Below are positions 44,137 through 54,099 of a stretch of DNA of 64,000 nucleotides, piece by piece. A model generated the notes under the pieces. It saw only the letters and a program-made list of their open reading frames with translations, ran no database searches and was not told the DNA's origin. This DNA is from Acidobacteriota bacterium. GTDB lineage: Bacteria; Acidobacteriota; Blastocatellia; Pyrinomonadales; Pyrinomonadaceae. The stretch lies in assembly GCA_020199835.1 (NCBI GenBank), contig JAIVJV010000012.1, forward strand, positions 62,001 to 126,000. The letters are read 5' to 3'. The position numbers and the translations under genes are program-made. The first letter of the stretch is position 1. Each line of letters begins with the position of its first letter.

Positions 44137-44613
44137 ATGACAACTCAACTCAGTAAACGCAATCTCATTCGCGGATATCGCAGTTGGCTTCGCAATCAAA
44201 CGAATGCCGTTCAAATCGATGAGCAACTTCTAACCAACTCGCGCACCGCCCGAGCCAGTCAACGACTGTTTCAAGCAAGTGCAATCTTAAACGCACTCAC
44301 CCCGGTCCTATTGATCGGCATCATGTCCGTCAGCGTCATGGCCCAGGGACCTTCCGGTGGCAGCATCTTTGGTGGCGACGACCAAACCCTCGGTAATGGA
44401 GTCAGAGAAGTGATCAAGTGGGGACGAAACCTTCTGTTCCTGCTCGGCATCGGTGGCCTTATGTGGGCAGCCGTCAATTATATGACTGAAAAGAACTGGA
44501 CCAAACAGGCACTCGGCGGCGTGTTCTGTTTCGCTTTCGGCGCAGTCGCCAGCCTCGCGTATTCATTCTCGCAAGGCAATGCCGTGAACCTCGATACCGA
44601 CCTCGGTAACTGA
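44137..44613 (+). CDS. virB2: VirB2/TrbC-like pilin
   Basis: The product has 158 residues. A long basic leader (~45 residues) runs into a hydrophobic signal segment (ILNALTPVLLIGIMSVSVMA, ending AQG, a likely cleavage site). Two membrane helices follow (LLFLLGIGGLMWAAVNYM and a second near ALGGVFCFAFGAVASLAYSF), as in VirB2 pilins. It opens the plus-strand arm. It would polymerise into the transfer pilus or channel lining. Confidence 0.7.
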   Translation: MTTQLSKRNLIRGYRSWLRNQTNAVQIDEQLLTNSRTARASQRLFQASAILNALTPVLLIGIMSVSVMAQGPSGGSIFGGDDQTLGNGVREVIKWGRNLLFLLGIGGLMWAAVNYMTEKNWTKQALGGVFCFAFGAVASLAYSFSQGNAVNLDTDLGN

Positions 44614-44716
44614 TGTTTACGAACAACAACCGGGCCAGCTCGACAGATACACCCCAGTTTGCATCAGGCTGGTCCGGTCGAAACGCGCACGAACCGTGAA
44701 GCAGGAGCAGACAGCA

Positions 44717-45046
44717 ATGCGCGCCAGACCCATTCGTTCACAAATCTATCTTCCTGTCATGCGCTTTGGCGTCAGAGATACCGATTGGAAGTTTGTGATC
44801 TTTATCGCGCTTCTTGGCTACAGCATTCCCTTCATGCTCAACCTCCGCGTTATGCGCTTTCCCTTGGAGATCTGGGTATGCCCCATTTCGCTTGTGGCTT
44901 CAGTGGCTTTCTTCAACTTTGTACGTATTGGACGGCGCCCATTCTGGTTACAACATCAGCTTGCCGCCCTCTTCAAGACATCCCGGCAACGTCACGCGCT
45001 GCCCACAGACAAGAAACAGCGTCCCTGGCTCCTTAATGATAATTAA
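44717..45046 (+). CDS. virB3: VirB3-like T4SS protein
   Basis: The product has 109 residues from ATG 44717; AGGAG lies nine bases before it. An upstream GTG at 44696 has no such site. Two close membrane helices (FVIFIALLGYSIPFML and LWVCPISLVASVAFFNFV-like) and basic ends fit the VirB3 layout. It sits between virB2 and virB4, the usual order, and should contact the VirB4 ATPase in the inner membrane. Confidence 0.65.
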   Translation: MRARPIRSQIYLPVMRFGVRDTDWKFVIFIALLGYSIPFMLNLRVMRFPLEIWVCPISLVASVAFFNFVRIGRRPFWLQHQLAALFKTSRQRHALPTDKKQRPWLLNDN

Positions 45047-45072
45047 CTTTAATTTGTGGAGATCGAACGTTC

Positions 45073-47916
45073 GTGGATACCGCAACCATCGCCATTTTAG
45101 CTATCGCCATCGTCCTTTCCGCCATCGGCATCACTGTTGGACTAAGACTTGTCCCACTCAGTCGCCGAGCCAAACGGGATCTCGCCAACAATGGCTGTGA
45201 AAACGCCGCACAAATCAAACACGACCAGGCTCGAATTCGCCTCCTTGATCGCCCGGCTGGCAGACGACGCGACTCATCCATTCTGGATATCTCCGGAAAT
45301 CTACTCCGCCATACGGATGGCAGTTTTACGAAGGCATATCACGTTGCTCTAAACAACACTGTCTTCAGTGAAGAAGACCTCATGGAAAGACGGATCAACG
45401 AACTGGCCCGACTCTTAGCAGCTCGAAAACCGTCAAACACCATCATCCAGTTTCGGCTCTCTGTAAATCCCGATCCCGGTCTCGTAATCCAACGGCACAT
45501 CCGTTCACAAGACAAAACCGATGTCGCCCCTCTCGCAGGACTCCTACACACCATGGGAATCAGCTTCTACCACGATGCAGCAGTTGGCGCAGCTTTCAAG
45601 CAACACACGTTGTCAGCCTGGGTCCGCGTTCCAGTCAAACACTTCAACGATCAAAATCAACAAGGCTTGGCACGTTTCTTTCCCACCTTAAAACGTGAGC
45701 TGGCTTTGCGCGGAAAACTAGGATTCATCGGCGCCCTACTCACAACTCTACGCGAGACTAGCAACGACACCGTCACGCGCCGCATCGACAGCGACGAACA
45801 ACAAGCAATTGACGAAGCCGAAAAAACTTTTCGTTTAATCGAACACCAAAGTCCCATGCGATTGAAGCCGTTTACTCGTCAGGAACTTTGGCAAGCCATC
45901 TACCTGGGCCATCGCCAAAACTCCAATAGCGCGCCTACCCTCCCCGACATTCCCGGCTGTGACATTCGCGATTACCTTTGCGGCGAAACCATTGCGGGTG
46001 ATGGTCATTTCGTAATGCACGGCAGCTATCCTGCCGCAGTTGTTTCGATGTTTGTCCCTCCACAACCAAACATCTTTGCCGACTGTATGCGCGTTCTGAC
46101 AACTAACCCTGAACTTAATTTTCGCCATAACGTCATCACCGAGTACGTCCATCTCGATCAGGACAAAGTCCGTAAAAAACTTGACAAACGCATCCGGCAA
46201 GTTAGTCGCGCAAACAGAGGCACCAGCCGCCATGGTACTTTCGAAGGCCGCAAGGCAATGGGCCAACTCTCCACCGTTCGTGAAGAAATCACTGGCGACA
46301 CCGAGGCTCTTGTTAAGGCACGCTTCTACGCCGTCATTTTCAGCGAGGCCGCAACCAACAAAGAACAGCTACATACTTCATTGCGCAATCTTGATCGCTA
46401 CTGTGAGCAGCTCGTTACTGCCATTCGCCGCATTCCCGGCGCCGAAGCGAATCGTGAAGAACCGGTAGCCCTCCGCGCCGTATATAACCGAAGTCTTGTC
46501 GGCGAGCTCAACAACCAGGAAACAGGCCGCGAGATTCTGGAAACGACCGACTCTCTCGCTCCATTGACGCCTACTGAATCGGCATGGCCTGGTAGTCCTC
46601 ATCCGCACACAATTTGTTCCACTCCAACCGGCCATCTCACAGGCTTCAATCTTTACGATCGCAGTCTCGTCACCAGCCCGTTGGTACTGCTGATAGCTCA
46701 GCCACGCGCCGGAAAGTCTGTCTTGATGTGCCGGATCATCAACGACATCCTGGCAACAAAAGCTCACGTGCGCGTACGCGCCGTCGACTATGGAAAGTCT
46801 CTTGCCCCCCTCGTTGACGTGCTTCATGGCCGCTACCTTCGCTTCGACCAGGGAACTCGCACCATCAATACGTGGGACTACCCCGGTCTCGAACGCGGCG
46901 AAATGCCTGATGACTTACAAAAAGCATTTGTGGTCGCTGATCTTATGCACCTCGCTCGTGCCAACGATACGATCGCGGAAGACATACTGATGTTACTGGT
47001 TGATGAGGTTTATAAGAACCAAGTTCCACGCAATCGTCCCGGACGTCCCAAACACGAGCCACGCCTCTCACACTTGCTCGACCTTCTCAAAGTCGCCCCC
47101 TTCGCCGAGAAGATCGCAAAAGAACGTGCCGAGCTATTGCGTATTTCTCTTGAGTCCTTCAGAGACGATCGCTGGATCGACGCTCAAACCCATTCAGACT
47201 TTTTAACCGAATCACAGCTCGACGTTTACGAAATCGACTCCCTCCAAAATCTGCCTGAGCGAGTGCGCCAATCGATGGCCTTTCGCATTGCCGCGCACGT
47301 AATGCGTTCTCTTGGCCGCTTGAACGCTGACGGCACCCGCTCCCCAGTATTGCTTGCCTTTGACGAGATGTGGGAGGTGGTCAAACACTACCCACTAATT
47401 CTCAACGTTATTGAGCGCGCCGCCCGAACCGGCGGCAAAGAAAACGCAGTTACACTCCTCGCTTCCCACGCCTACGAAGACTTCACCGGCAGCCGCGATG
47501 TTCCCAACCCAATTGGAATTGCACTCGCGAAAACTGCCGGCGTCAAACTTATCGGGAAGCAGGTCGGAGACTACAAACGACTGATCGAAGACACCGGATT
47601 ATCTCCGGCAGCACAAGCCTGCATTGAAGGAATCAAGAACGTCCCTGGCGAACACGCACAGTTCCTCGGCGTTTTTGGTTCCGGTCAAGACAAGATTGTT
47701 GAAATGCTTCAAATCGATCTCTCCCCAAGCGAACTCTGGACATTTACCACTAATCCCGACGAACGCAATGCTCGCGCTCGCGTCCAAACCCTTAAACCGA
47801 CCTGGCCCATGGCAATAGTTATTGCCTGGCTGGCAGAACGCTACCCGCGTGGTCTCACAGCCCACGGTCTTACTGAGATTGATGAATCAGAACTGCTTGA
47901 AGCACGAGTCGCGTAA
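45073..47916 (+). CDS. virB4: VirB4/TrbE T4SS ATPase
   Basis: The product has 947 residues from GTG 45073, with GGAG 13 bases upstream. One membrane helix lies at residues ~5-27. The ATPase domain has Walker A AQPRAGKSVLM near residue 545 and Walker B LLAFDEMWEVV near 760. The stretch LLASHAYEDF and the N-terminal family pattern support VirB4. It powers assembly of the pilus and transfer channel and is the most conserved T4SS component. It follows virB3 by 26 bases. Confidence 0.9.
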   Translation: MDTATIAILAIAIVLSAIGITVGLRLVPLSRRAKRDLANNGCENAAQIKHDQARIRLLDRPAGRRRDSSILDISGNLLRHTDGSFTKAYHVALNNTVFSEEDLMERRINELARLLAARKPSNTIIQFRLSVNPDPGLVIQRHIRSQDKTDVAPLAGLLHTMGISFYHDAAVGAAFKQHTLSAWVRVPVKHFNDQNQQGLARFFPTLKRELALRGKLGFIGALLTTLRETSNDTVTRRIDSDEQQAIDEAEKTFRLIEHQSPMRLKPFTRQELWQAIYLGHRQNSNSAPTLPDIPGCDIRDYLCGETIAGDGHFVMHGSYPAAVVSMFVPPQPNIFADCMRVLTTNPELNFRHNVITEYVHLDQDKVRKKLDKRIRQVSRANRGTSRHGTFEGRKAMGQLSTVREEITGDTEALVKARFYAVIFSEAATNKEQLHTSLRNLDRYCEQLVTAIRRIPGAEANREEPVALRAVYNRSLVGELNNQETGREILETTDSLAPLTPTESAWPGSPHPHTICSTPTGHLTGFNLYDRSLVTSPLVLLIAQPRAGKSVLMCRIINDILATKAHVRVRAVDYGKSLAPLVDVLHGRYLRFDQGTRTINTWDYPGLERGEMPDDLQKAFVVADLMHLARANDTIAEDILMLLVDEVYKNQVPRNRPGRPKHEPRLSHLLDLLKVAPFAEKIAKERAELLRISLESFRDDRWIDAQTHSDFLTESQLDVYEIDSLQNLPERVRQSMAFRIAAHVMRSLGRLNADGTRSPVLLAFDEMWEVVKHYPLILNVIERAARTGGKENAVTLLASHAYEDFTGSRDVPNPIGIALAKTAGVKLIGKQVGDYKRLIEDTGLSPAAQACIEGIKNVPGEHAQFLGVFGSGQDKIVEMLQIDLSPSELWTFTTNPDERNARARVQTLKPTWPMAIVIAWLAERYPRGLTAHGLTEIDESELLEARVA

Positions 47917-47930
47917 CGAAAGGTAATCAA

Positions 47931-48842
47931 ATGCGAAAACTATCATTGATCAAACAACTGCTAATCGGTCTCCTACTCGGCATCATCATCACCCCGACGC
48001 AACCAGCACAAGCCCAATGGACCGTTTTCGATCCAACCAGCTATGCCGCCCAAATCGAAGAGATGGCCCGCGAAATGGACCACTGGATGCAAACCATCCA
48101 ACACTACACCGCCATGTACGACAAGGCCGTGAAGCAAGTCACCAGTCTTGGCGGCATCCTCACGTTAGTCGATCAGCAACTCGCGCGTAATAAGAAGCTG
48201 ATTGCCTCCGTCGCGCAAATCGGTCAAACAGTTCGCCACATCTATCTCCTCAAACGACAAATCGAAAACATGGTCGAGTGCCGCATTCGCGCTATTCAGC
48301 AACTCGACTCAAGACTGAAGGCCGGCATCTTCAATCCTCAACAAGATCTTCAGGACCTTGAAGAATACCTCCGCAACTCGATCGGCCGTAGCTCTCAAAA
48401 CACACTCGCAAACTTGGAACGGCTTGCAAACATGGACAACGAGTTCGAACGCCTGCGTTACGAACTACGAAATGCTTATATCCGACTCGCGGAAGCACAA
48501 GCAGTTCTCAAACAGTATGAGGACATGCTTACCGCAGAGATGACCAAACCCGAGGAGGAACGTCACTCCGCTGCCTTGATCCAAACTCAGATATCGAACA
48601 CCAAGCTTCAGATCGAACAGATCAAGGCGCAAATAAATGACCTAACCGCAAAGCTGGCCGAGAAAACGAAACAGTACGGCATTCAACTTGACATTCGCGG
48701 AACCTACGGACAGCAAGTCCATCAAACAAATAAAGCTTGGGAATCAACGATACCCGTACGCAAGGACATCCTCGAGCAAATAGACAAAACATTCGAGCCA
48801 GACGAGGGCATTGACGATGACCCCGCAGACGGCAGCAACTGA
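47931..48842 (+). CDS. virB5: VirB5/TrbJ-like T4SS protein
   Basis: The product has 303 residues. A signal sequence (LLIGLLLGIIITPTQPAQAQ) ends with the AQAQW cleavage pattern. The mature protein opens WTVFDPTSYAAQIEEMARE, the front end of TrbJ/VirB5, and continues as long helices with coiled coil to residue ~270. VirB5 sits at the tip of the pilus and helps contact with recipients. AAAGGTAA precedes the ATG. Its end overlaps the start of virB6 by 26 bases. Confidence 0.75.
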   Translation: MRKLSLIKQLLIGLLLGIIITPTQPAQAQWTVFDPTSYAAQIEEMAREMDHWMQTIQHYTAMYDKAVKQVTSLGGILTLVDQQLARNKKLIASVAQIGQTVRHIYLLKRQIENMVECRIRAIQQLDSRLKAGIFNPQQDLQDLEEYLRNSIGRSSQNTLANLERLANMDNEFERLRYELRNAYIRLAEAQAVLKQYEDMLTAEMTKPEEERHSAALIQTQISNTKLQIEQIKAQINDLTAKLAEKTKQYGIQLDIRGTYGQQVHQTNKAWESTIPVRKDILEQIDKTFEPDEGIDDDPADGSN

Positions 48843-50976
48843 ACTTTCGACGGAATGGAAGATGGCTGTGAGTACAACCGCTACAATTCTTGCTCAACGC
48901 AATCCGCGACTGTTAGCCCGCGTGGTCAACACAATCACCGTCAGCACACTAGCGCGGCGACGACATTTCCTCGCTGGCTTTTTCCTTCTCATTCTGTTCC
49001 TTATCCTCACCCCTTCAACTATTGCCCAAACCGGCGGCCCCTCACCAACACCATCCCCGTTCACTCCACCATCAGACGCTGGACTACCTAGCGCACAAAT
49101 GCAAAAGCTGATGGATCTCGTTCGCGAGCTTGTCCCTTATATCCGCCGGCAGGTTGAACGTCCGCTGATGGAAAAATTCAACTTTCTGGCAATGATTCTC
49201 GCGAGCATTATTCTTCTTTTCTCCTTTATTCGTGTGATCCGTGAAAACGACGGCGCCTCAACTGAACTCTATTATTGGTTTGCCCGCGCCATCATCTGTA
49301 TGGCCCTGTTTGCCGTAGCTCCATACATAATCTCCAGTCTCTATAAGATTGGACGCACACTCACGATTCCGATCGAACCGTTGATTCAGGAAAAGCGCAC
49401 CGCGTTCAACGACCAATATTACGCATTTGTACAAGGACACTTCATCGTCAAGGACGAGCAAAATGTTTTTATTCAACCTGCTTATATCGAAGAAGGAGAA
49501 TTCGGTTGGGTTGGCATACTCACCGATCATGAATCTGGTGATGGACAAATTAACGGACTCAAAGCCATCGAAAGCGCCACTGACCTTACATCGTGGCCCA
49601 TGCCAAAACTCTTTTTTGGCCTTAATCTTTCGCGCGGCATTCTTCAAGCCGGAGAAATATTTCTCCTCCTCCTGAGCGGCTTCGTAATGATTGCCCTTCG
49701 GCTCGCCGTTCCGTTCATCGTCGCCGTAGCCGTCGATAAAAAACTGTCAGAACGAATCGCATATCCCTTCCTTTGGGGCGCCATCGTCTTTACTCTCATC
49801 TTTCCAGTAGTAAGAGACACGCTAATCTTTGTAGCCTATACAGTCGGTAGTTTTGGCCTGTCACTTTACGATCACGCGGCTCCGTATGTGATTGATGAAC
49901 GAACAGCACAAATCATTAAAACCAACCCTTACGATCCCACTTTCGTAATCATCCTCACACTCGTAACCATGATCATCGCCGGTTTGATGCTTTGGCTCTC
50001 ACCGTATCTGGCCTATCGCATCGCCACTGGACAAGTTTTTGAAGCAGTCTCCAGCACCGCTTCCGGTTGGATGGCGGCGATCGTCGGCTCCGCTATTGAG
50101 TTCACCGGACTGAAAGCGGGCGCTTCGTTACAACGCCAAGCAGAAAACACCCAAACCCAAGCAGGCTATCAAGCAGAACTGACTCGCGCGAAAGGATCGC
50201 TCGACGCCGCCAACCTGGGAGCCAATGCACGTCAGATCTCAGGACACGCCAGCATCGAAGGAAACAGGATTTCAACGCTTCATGCCATACAAGGCGGCGC
50301 ACAGACGGCGCGAGGAATGGCGCAATCAAGCGCCAACTTCACGATCGCCGCCACCGTCGCCCAGGTAAATGATAGTAATAGGCAAGTGTCGGCTCGAATG
50401 AATCAAGCCAACGCCCAAAGTCAATACTCACAAAGCGCTGAGTCGATCCGTATTGCCGGGGACGCCAGCTCAAGTCACATTCAAAACAAAGGATCGGCAT
50501 TCGGCGGCGTTCCTTATGGCGGACCCGCCATTAGCTCGGTCTTCAGCGATGTCGGTATCACTCGCCGTAACCGAGCGAACAATCTCGCCAACAATACATT
50601 TACCGAGAATACGATCCAGAACGAGACCGCGACGGCCGGGACAGTTAAGAATAGTCAGCTCACCTATCGCGACGATATGAAGGTTGCCACCGAGGCCCAA
50701 CTCGCGAGCAATATTTCCGCCATTGACGCGGGAGCAGGCACCGCAGCAGGTGGAGCTAATCGTGGTGCTGCTATAGCAAAGGCTGGTGTGGACCAAGCCT
50801 ATGGGTTGGAACTTCAAGCGAACCAGGCTCAATTCACGAGCACAACCATTGCCGCAGGACAAATCAAAGAGGGGAACTTGGAAGCCGCTCGCCTTCGTGA
50901 GCTGTCAACCATCATTACCGGTGTTGCCAGAGACATGGACCGCCGCGTTGAGGAAGGAATGCGCCAACGTTACTAA
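48817..50976 (+). CDS. virB6: VirB6/TrbL-like polytopic T4SS protein
   Basis: The product has 719 residues. ATG 48817 is preferred because GAGGG lies eight bases before it; TTG 48811 and ATG 48862 are alternatives. A hydrophobic segment near residue 60 and then at least five membrane helices (~120-410) match VirB6/TrbL, the inner-membrane channel. A Pro/Thr-rich segment (~75-95) sits before the first block. The last ~290 residues are soluble, rich in Ala, Gln and Asn, with no membrane helix, and probably face the cytosol or periplasm. Confidence 0.75.
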   Translation: MTPQTAATELSTEWKMAVSTTATILAQRNPRLLARVVNTITVSTLARRRHFLAGFFLLILFLILTPSTIAQTGGPSPTPSPFTPPSDAGLPSAQMQKLMDLVRELVPYIRRQVERPLMEKFNFLAMILASIILLFSFIRVIRENDGASTELYYWFARAIICMALFAVAPYIISSLYKIGRTLTIPIEPLIQEKRTAFNDQYYAFVQGHFIVKDEQNVFIQPAYIEEGEFGWVGILTDHESGDGQINGLKAIESATDLTSWPMPKLFFGLNLSRGILQAGEIFLLLLSGFVMIALRLAVPFIVAVAVDKKLSERIAYPFLWGAIVFTLIFPVVRDTLIFVAYTVGSFGLSLYDHAAPYVIDERTAQIIKTNPYDPTFVIILTLVTMIIAGLMLWLSPYLAYRIATGQVFEAVSSTASGWMAAIVGSAIEFTGLKAGASLQRQAENTQTQAGYQAELTRAKGSLDAANLGANARQISGHASIEGNRISTLHAIQGGAQTARGMAQSSANFTIAATVAQVNDSNRQVSARMNQANAQSQYSQSAESIRIAGDASSSHIQNKGSAFGGVPYGGPAISSVFSDVGITRRNRANNLANNTFTENTIQNETATAGTVKNSQLTYRDDMKVATEAQLASNISAIDAGAGTAAGGANRGAAIAKAGVDQAYGLELQANQAQFTSTTIAAGQIKEGNLEAARLRELSTIITGVARDMDRRVEEGMRQRY

Positions 50977-50998
50977 TAATAAGCTGAGAGGAAATCCC

Positions 50999-51556
50999 AT
51001 GGTAGCTTTAGAGCCAACACTACGCAGCGCACCGACTGCACAATCAATCTTACCGTACGAGCCGCTGCCCTCGGTGTTTCGCATTATTGAATACAACCTT
51101 CCGCGGAACTACCGAAGATACCGCGACACTCAACATGGCTACCATTGGATTTATCGTGTCGAAAAGACCAATCTCAGCGCACACATTTACCCAAACGTCG
51201 ATCACCACATCATTAACATCGCAATCTATGATCACCGCAACCCTGACGAAAGCAAACTAATAAGGAAGTGGTCTGGTGATCTAAAAATGACTGGTAAAAA
51301 ATGGAGACGTCGATTACGACAAACAGCGGGAGAAGCAACAGTTCTCGCTCACCAACGTCCGGCTTGTCCAAACTGTCGCAAGCCTTTAATCCTCCGTGAA
51401 CGAAGATCAGACCAGCAACAGTTTTTCGGCTGCGAGGATTACCCAGGCTGCAATGGATCAATAAGCATAATCGATCACGACTTAGACAGAAAAAAGGCGG
51501 TTAGCGCCAGCTCACCAGTCGGCCAAAACTCTCCCACCAGAGTATCAGCCGTTTAG
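50999..51556 (+). CDS. Hypothetical protein with topoisomerase-type zinc ribbon
   Basis: The product has 185 residues. ATG 50999 follows GAGAGGAAA. The first ~130 residues are beta-rich (FRIIEYNLPRNYRRYRD, YHWIYRVEKTNLSAHI) with no family I recognise. Residues ~120-155 hold the C4 zinc ribbon of topoisomerase I C-termini: CPNC, then a strand and CEDYPGCNGSI. That ribbon binds single-stranded DNA in topoisomerases. It lies 22 bases after virB6, and may aid DNA handling during transfer. The full topoisomerase core is absent. Confidence 0.65.
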   Translation: MVALEPTLRSAPTAQSILPYEPLPSVFRIIEYNLPRNYRRYRDTQHGYHWIYRVEKTNLSAHIYPNVDHHIINIAIYDHRNPDESKLIRKWSGDLKMTGKKWRRRLRQTAGEATVLAHQRPACPNCRKPLILRERRSDQQQFFGCEDYPGCNGSISIIDHDLDRKKAVSASSPVGQNSPTRVSAV

Positions 51557-51575
51557 CGATAGTTTTTGATCAGTC

Positions 51576-54043
51576 ATGCCAACCTTAACTGAAACATCTC
51601 TGCCACCAAACTTAACAGACTACCTTCCGCTTGGGCTTAACGCCCAAAAGGTAGCTCGCAAACGCTACTCCGTTAAAAACCAGCAAGGTGTTCCTATTGA
51701 AGAGTGGCAGAACATTGTCCAGCGCGTCGTTGATCACGTCGCCAAAGCAGAGCTTGAGGAAACCAAACGCAGCCAATTCAAAAGAGCTATGACTGAGATC
51801 ATGCTCAAACGGGAGTTCATCCCCAACACGCCTTGCCTCGTGAATGCTGGCCGCGATTCCGCACAACTCGCCGCCTGTTTTGTTCTCACTGTTCCGATTC
51901 ACTCGCCGGAATCATGGACCATGCCAAGCTCACTGCCCTGATACATCAGACAGGCGGCGGAACCGGAATGTCCTACGAATCCCTTCGACCGACAGGCGCA
52001 AGTGTCAGCTTCCGCCACGGCACGGCTTCCGGTCCAGTTTCTTTTATGAACATCGTCAATCAAGTCACCGAGGTCGTAAAGCAAGGCGGCGTTCGACGGG
52101 GAGCCAACATGGGCATGATGCGGGTCACGCATCCGGATATTCTCCGCTTCATTCACGCGAAGAACGACCAACATTCACTTGCCAATTTCAATATTTCCGT
52201 CAACGTCACCGACGAGTTTTTGTTAGCCGTAGACAACAAAGAATGGTTTCAGCTCAAATTTAATAACCAGCCGTGGACCTCACCTATCTATGATCCTGTT
52301 AGCGACTCAAGTTACGCAATCTACGTCCGACACGACGAACACCCGATTGGCACTCACCTCGAACCTCTGACTTTTTGCGATCGCGAAGCTTTCTTAGCAA
52401 CCGACCTAACCACTTATCAGAAAATAGAGCCTCCCGGCCCTGGTATGATCTACGCTCCTGATATCTGGAATCGAATTGTCGCCAGCGCTCACAAATACGC
52501 AGAGCCGGGAATAGCTTTCATTGACGAAGTTAACCGCCACAATCGCCTGATGGCGTCCATGGGACCAATCAACTCCTGCAATCCCTGTGGTGAACAATTC
52601 TTACATTCCGATAATTCCTGCAATCTCGGATCGATCGACGTCAGCAAATTCCATCTTCCTGATCATCGCGAAGCACATAACATCGACTGGAACCGTCTGC
52701 GGCACGTTGTACATTTCAGCATCCAATTCCTCGACAATGTTATTGACACATGCACTTGGCCCTATCCAGCGATCGAACAAACAGTAAAACGCACACGGCC
52801 AGTCGGACTCGGCATAATGGGCTTCGCCGACCTCTGCCTCAAACTCAAGATCAGCTACGGCTCTCCCGAGTCCTGCGCCTTCATGGAAGAAGTAATGACC
52901 TTTGTGCGCTACGAAGCCTGGAATCGAAGTCTGCAACTCGGCGAGGAGAAAGGATCTTTTCCGGAATTTGAAGCGAACCGATCTGCTTACGAAGAATTTA
53001 TTTACGACACTATCAAAATACCGCCGCTCACGCGGTTGACCCCACGCAACTACGAAACAACAACCTGCGCCCCGACAGGCACGATCTCCCTTGTTGCAGA
53101 AACCTCGAGCGGAATCGAACCGAATTTTTCCTGGGCCTACGTGCGCAACGACAGCCTGGGAACGCGAACCTATGTTCATCCGCTTGCAGCCGCAGCACTC
53201 GGCTTACAGGTTGATCAAACAGATGAAGCATCCATCGCACGCGCTGCAAAATACGTGGGAGAGCACCTTAACGAGCTCCCACCGTACTTCATCTCAGCTA
53301 TGGATATCACGTCCGAACAACACGTCCAGGTATTAGCCGCTACCCAACGTAACGTCGACAACTCTGTTTCCAAAACTTGCAACGGCGCACATGATGATAC
53401 GGTTGAATCTGTAAACGCTCTTTACTTGCTTGCCCGCAAGCTCCGCTGCAAAGCAGTGAGTTATTACCGCGACGGATCGCGTAACCAGCAAGTGCTCACG
53501 GCAATAAACAAGGACGACTTGAACGTTGCACCTTCAGTTAGCGATCTATCTGAACCGGGGCCGCTGATGTTCGAAACTCCCGGTCGCGAGGATCGGCCAA
53601 AAGAGCTTGCAGGCTCAACATGGCAAATCATTTTTGACGGCCAGAAACTCTACGTCACCGTCAACCATAATGGCACAACAATTCAGGAAATCTTTCTTAC
53701 CGGGCCTGTTTCTTCCGTGGTTGGCAAGCTTGCATCAAAAATGCTTCGCGGCGGATTCCATGTTAGAGAAGTGGCACACATGCTCGACACCACAACTGGC
53801 ACTCATGCCGTGTGGTTCAACGAACGACTCCTCACTTCTCCAGAGCAAGCAGTAGCCGAATGTCTCTTGATCATGGAACGCCGACTTACCGGCAAGCCTG
53901 ACTCAGCTCGCGCAAACGGTCCCCAAGATCAACGTACTACGCCTTCCCACTCATCCCCACGCAGTTGCCCTGAGTGTCATGGTCCATTAACGCGTGCCTC
54001 AAATTGCGATGTCTGTCCGTGCGGCTGGTCCAAGTGCTCTTGA
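51576..54043 (+). pseudogene. nrdJ: Class II (B12-dependent) ribonucleotide reductase, frameshifted
   Basis: The complete gene would encode about 822 residues, the normal size. Residues 1-~108 are read from ATG 51576 and end in [12 protein letters not shown]. After that the frame must change by one base near 51895, and the protein continues [20 protein letters not shown]. Motifs are otherwise present: RRGANMGMM, the CNPCGEQFL loop, [28 protein letters not shown] and [12 protein letters not shown]-terminal cysteine cluster ([19 protein letters not shown]) is typical of NrdJ. The enzyme makes deoxynucleotides with adenosylcobalamin. The shift fits a one-base loss after GTTCC, and no slippery heptamer is seen. 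It may be an inactive gene or a sequencing error. Confidence 0.8.
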
Positions 54044-54099
54044 CGAGCCATAAAAGACGAAGATGTAGCTGATAGCAATTAAGCGAAACACTCAAACGA

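Noticed and set aside
51880-51910. Programmed frameshift in the ribonucleotide reductase gene
   Set aside because: No X XXY YYZ slippery sequence or following strong hairpin is seen, and this family does not use one.
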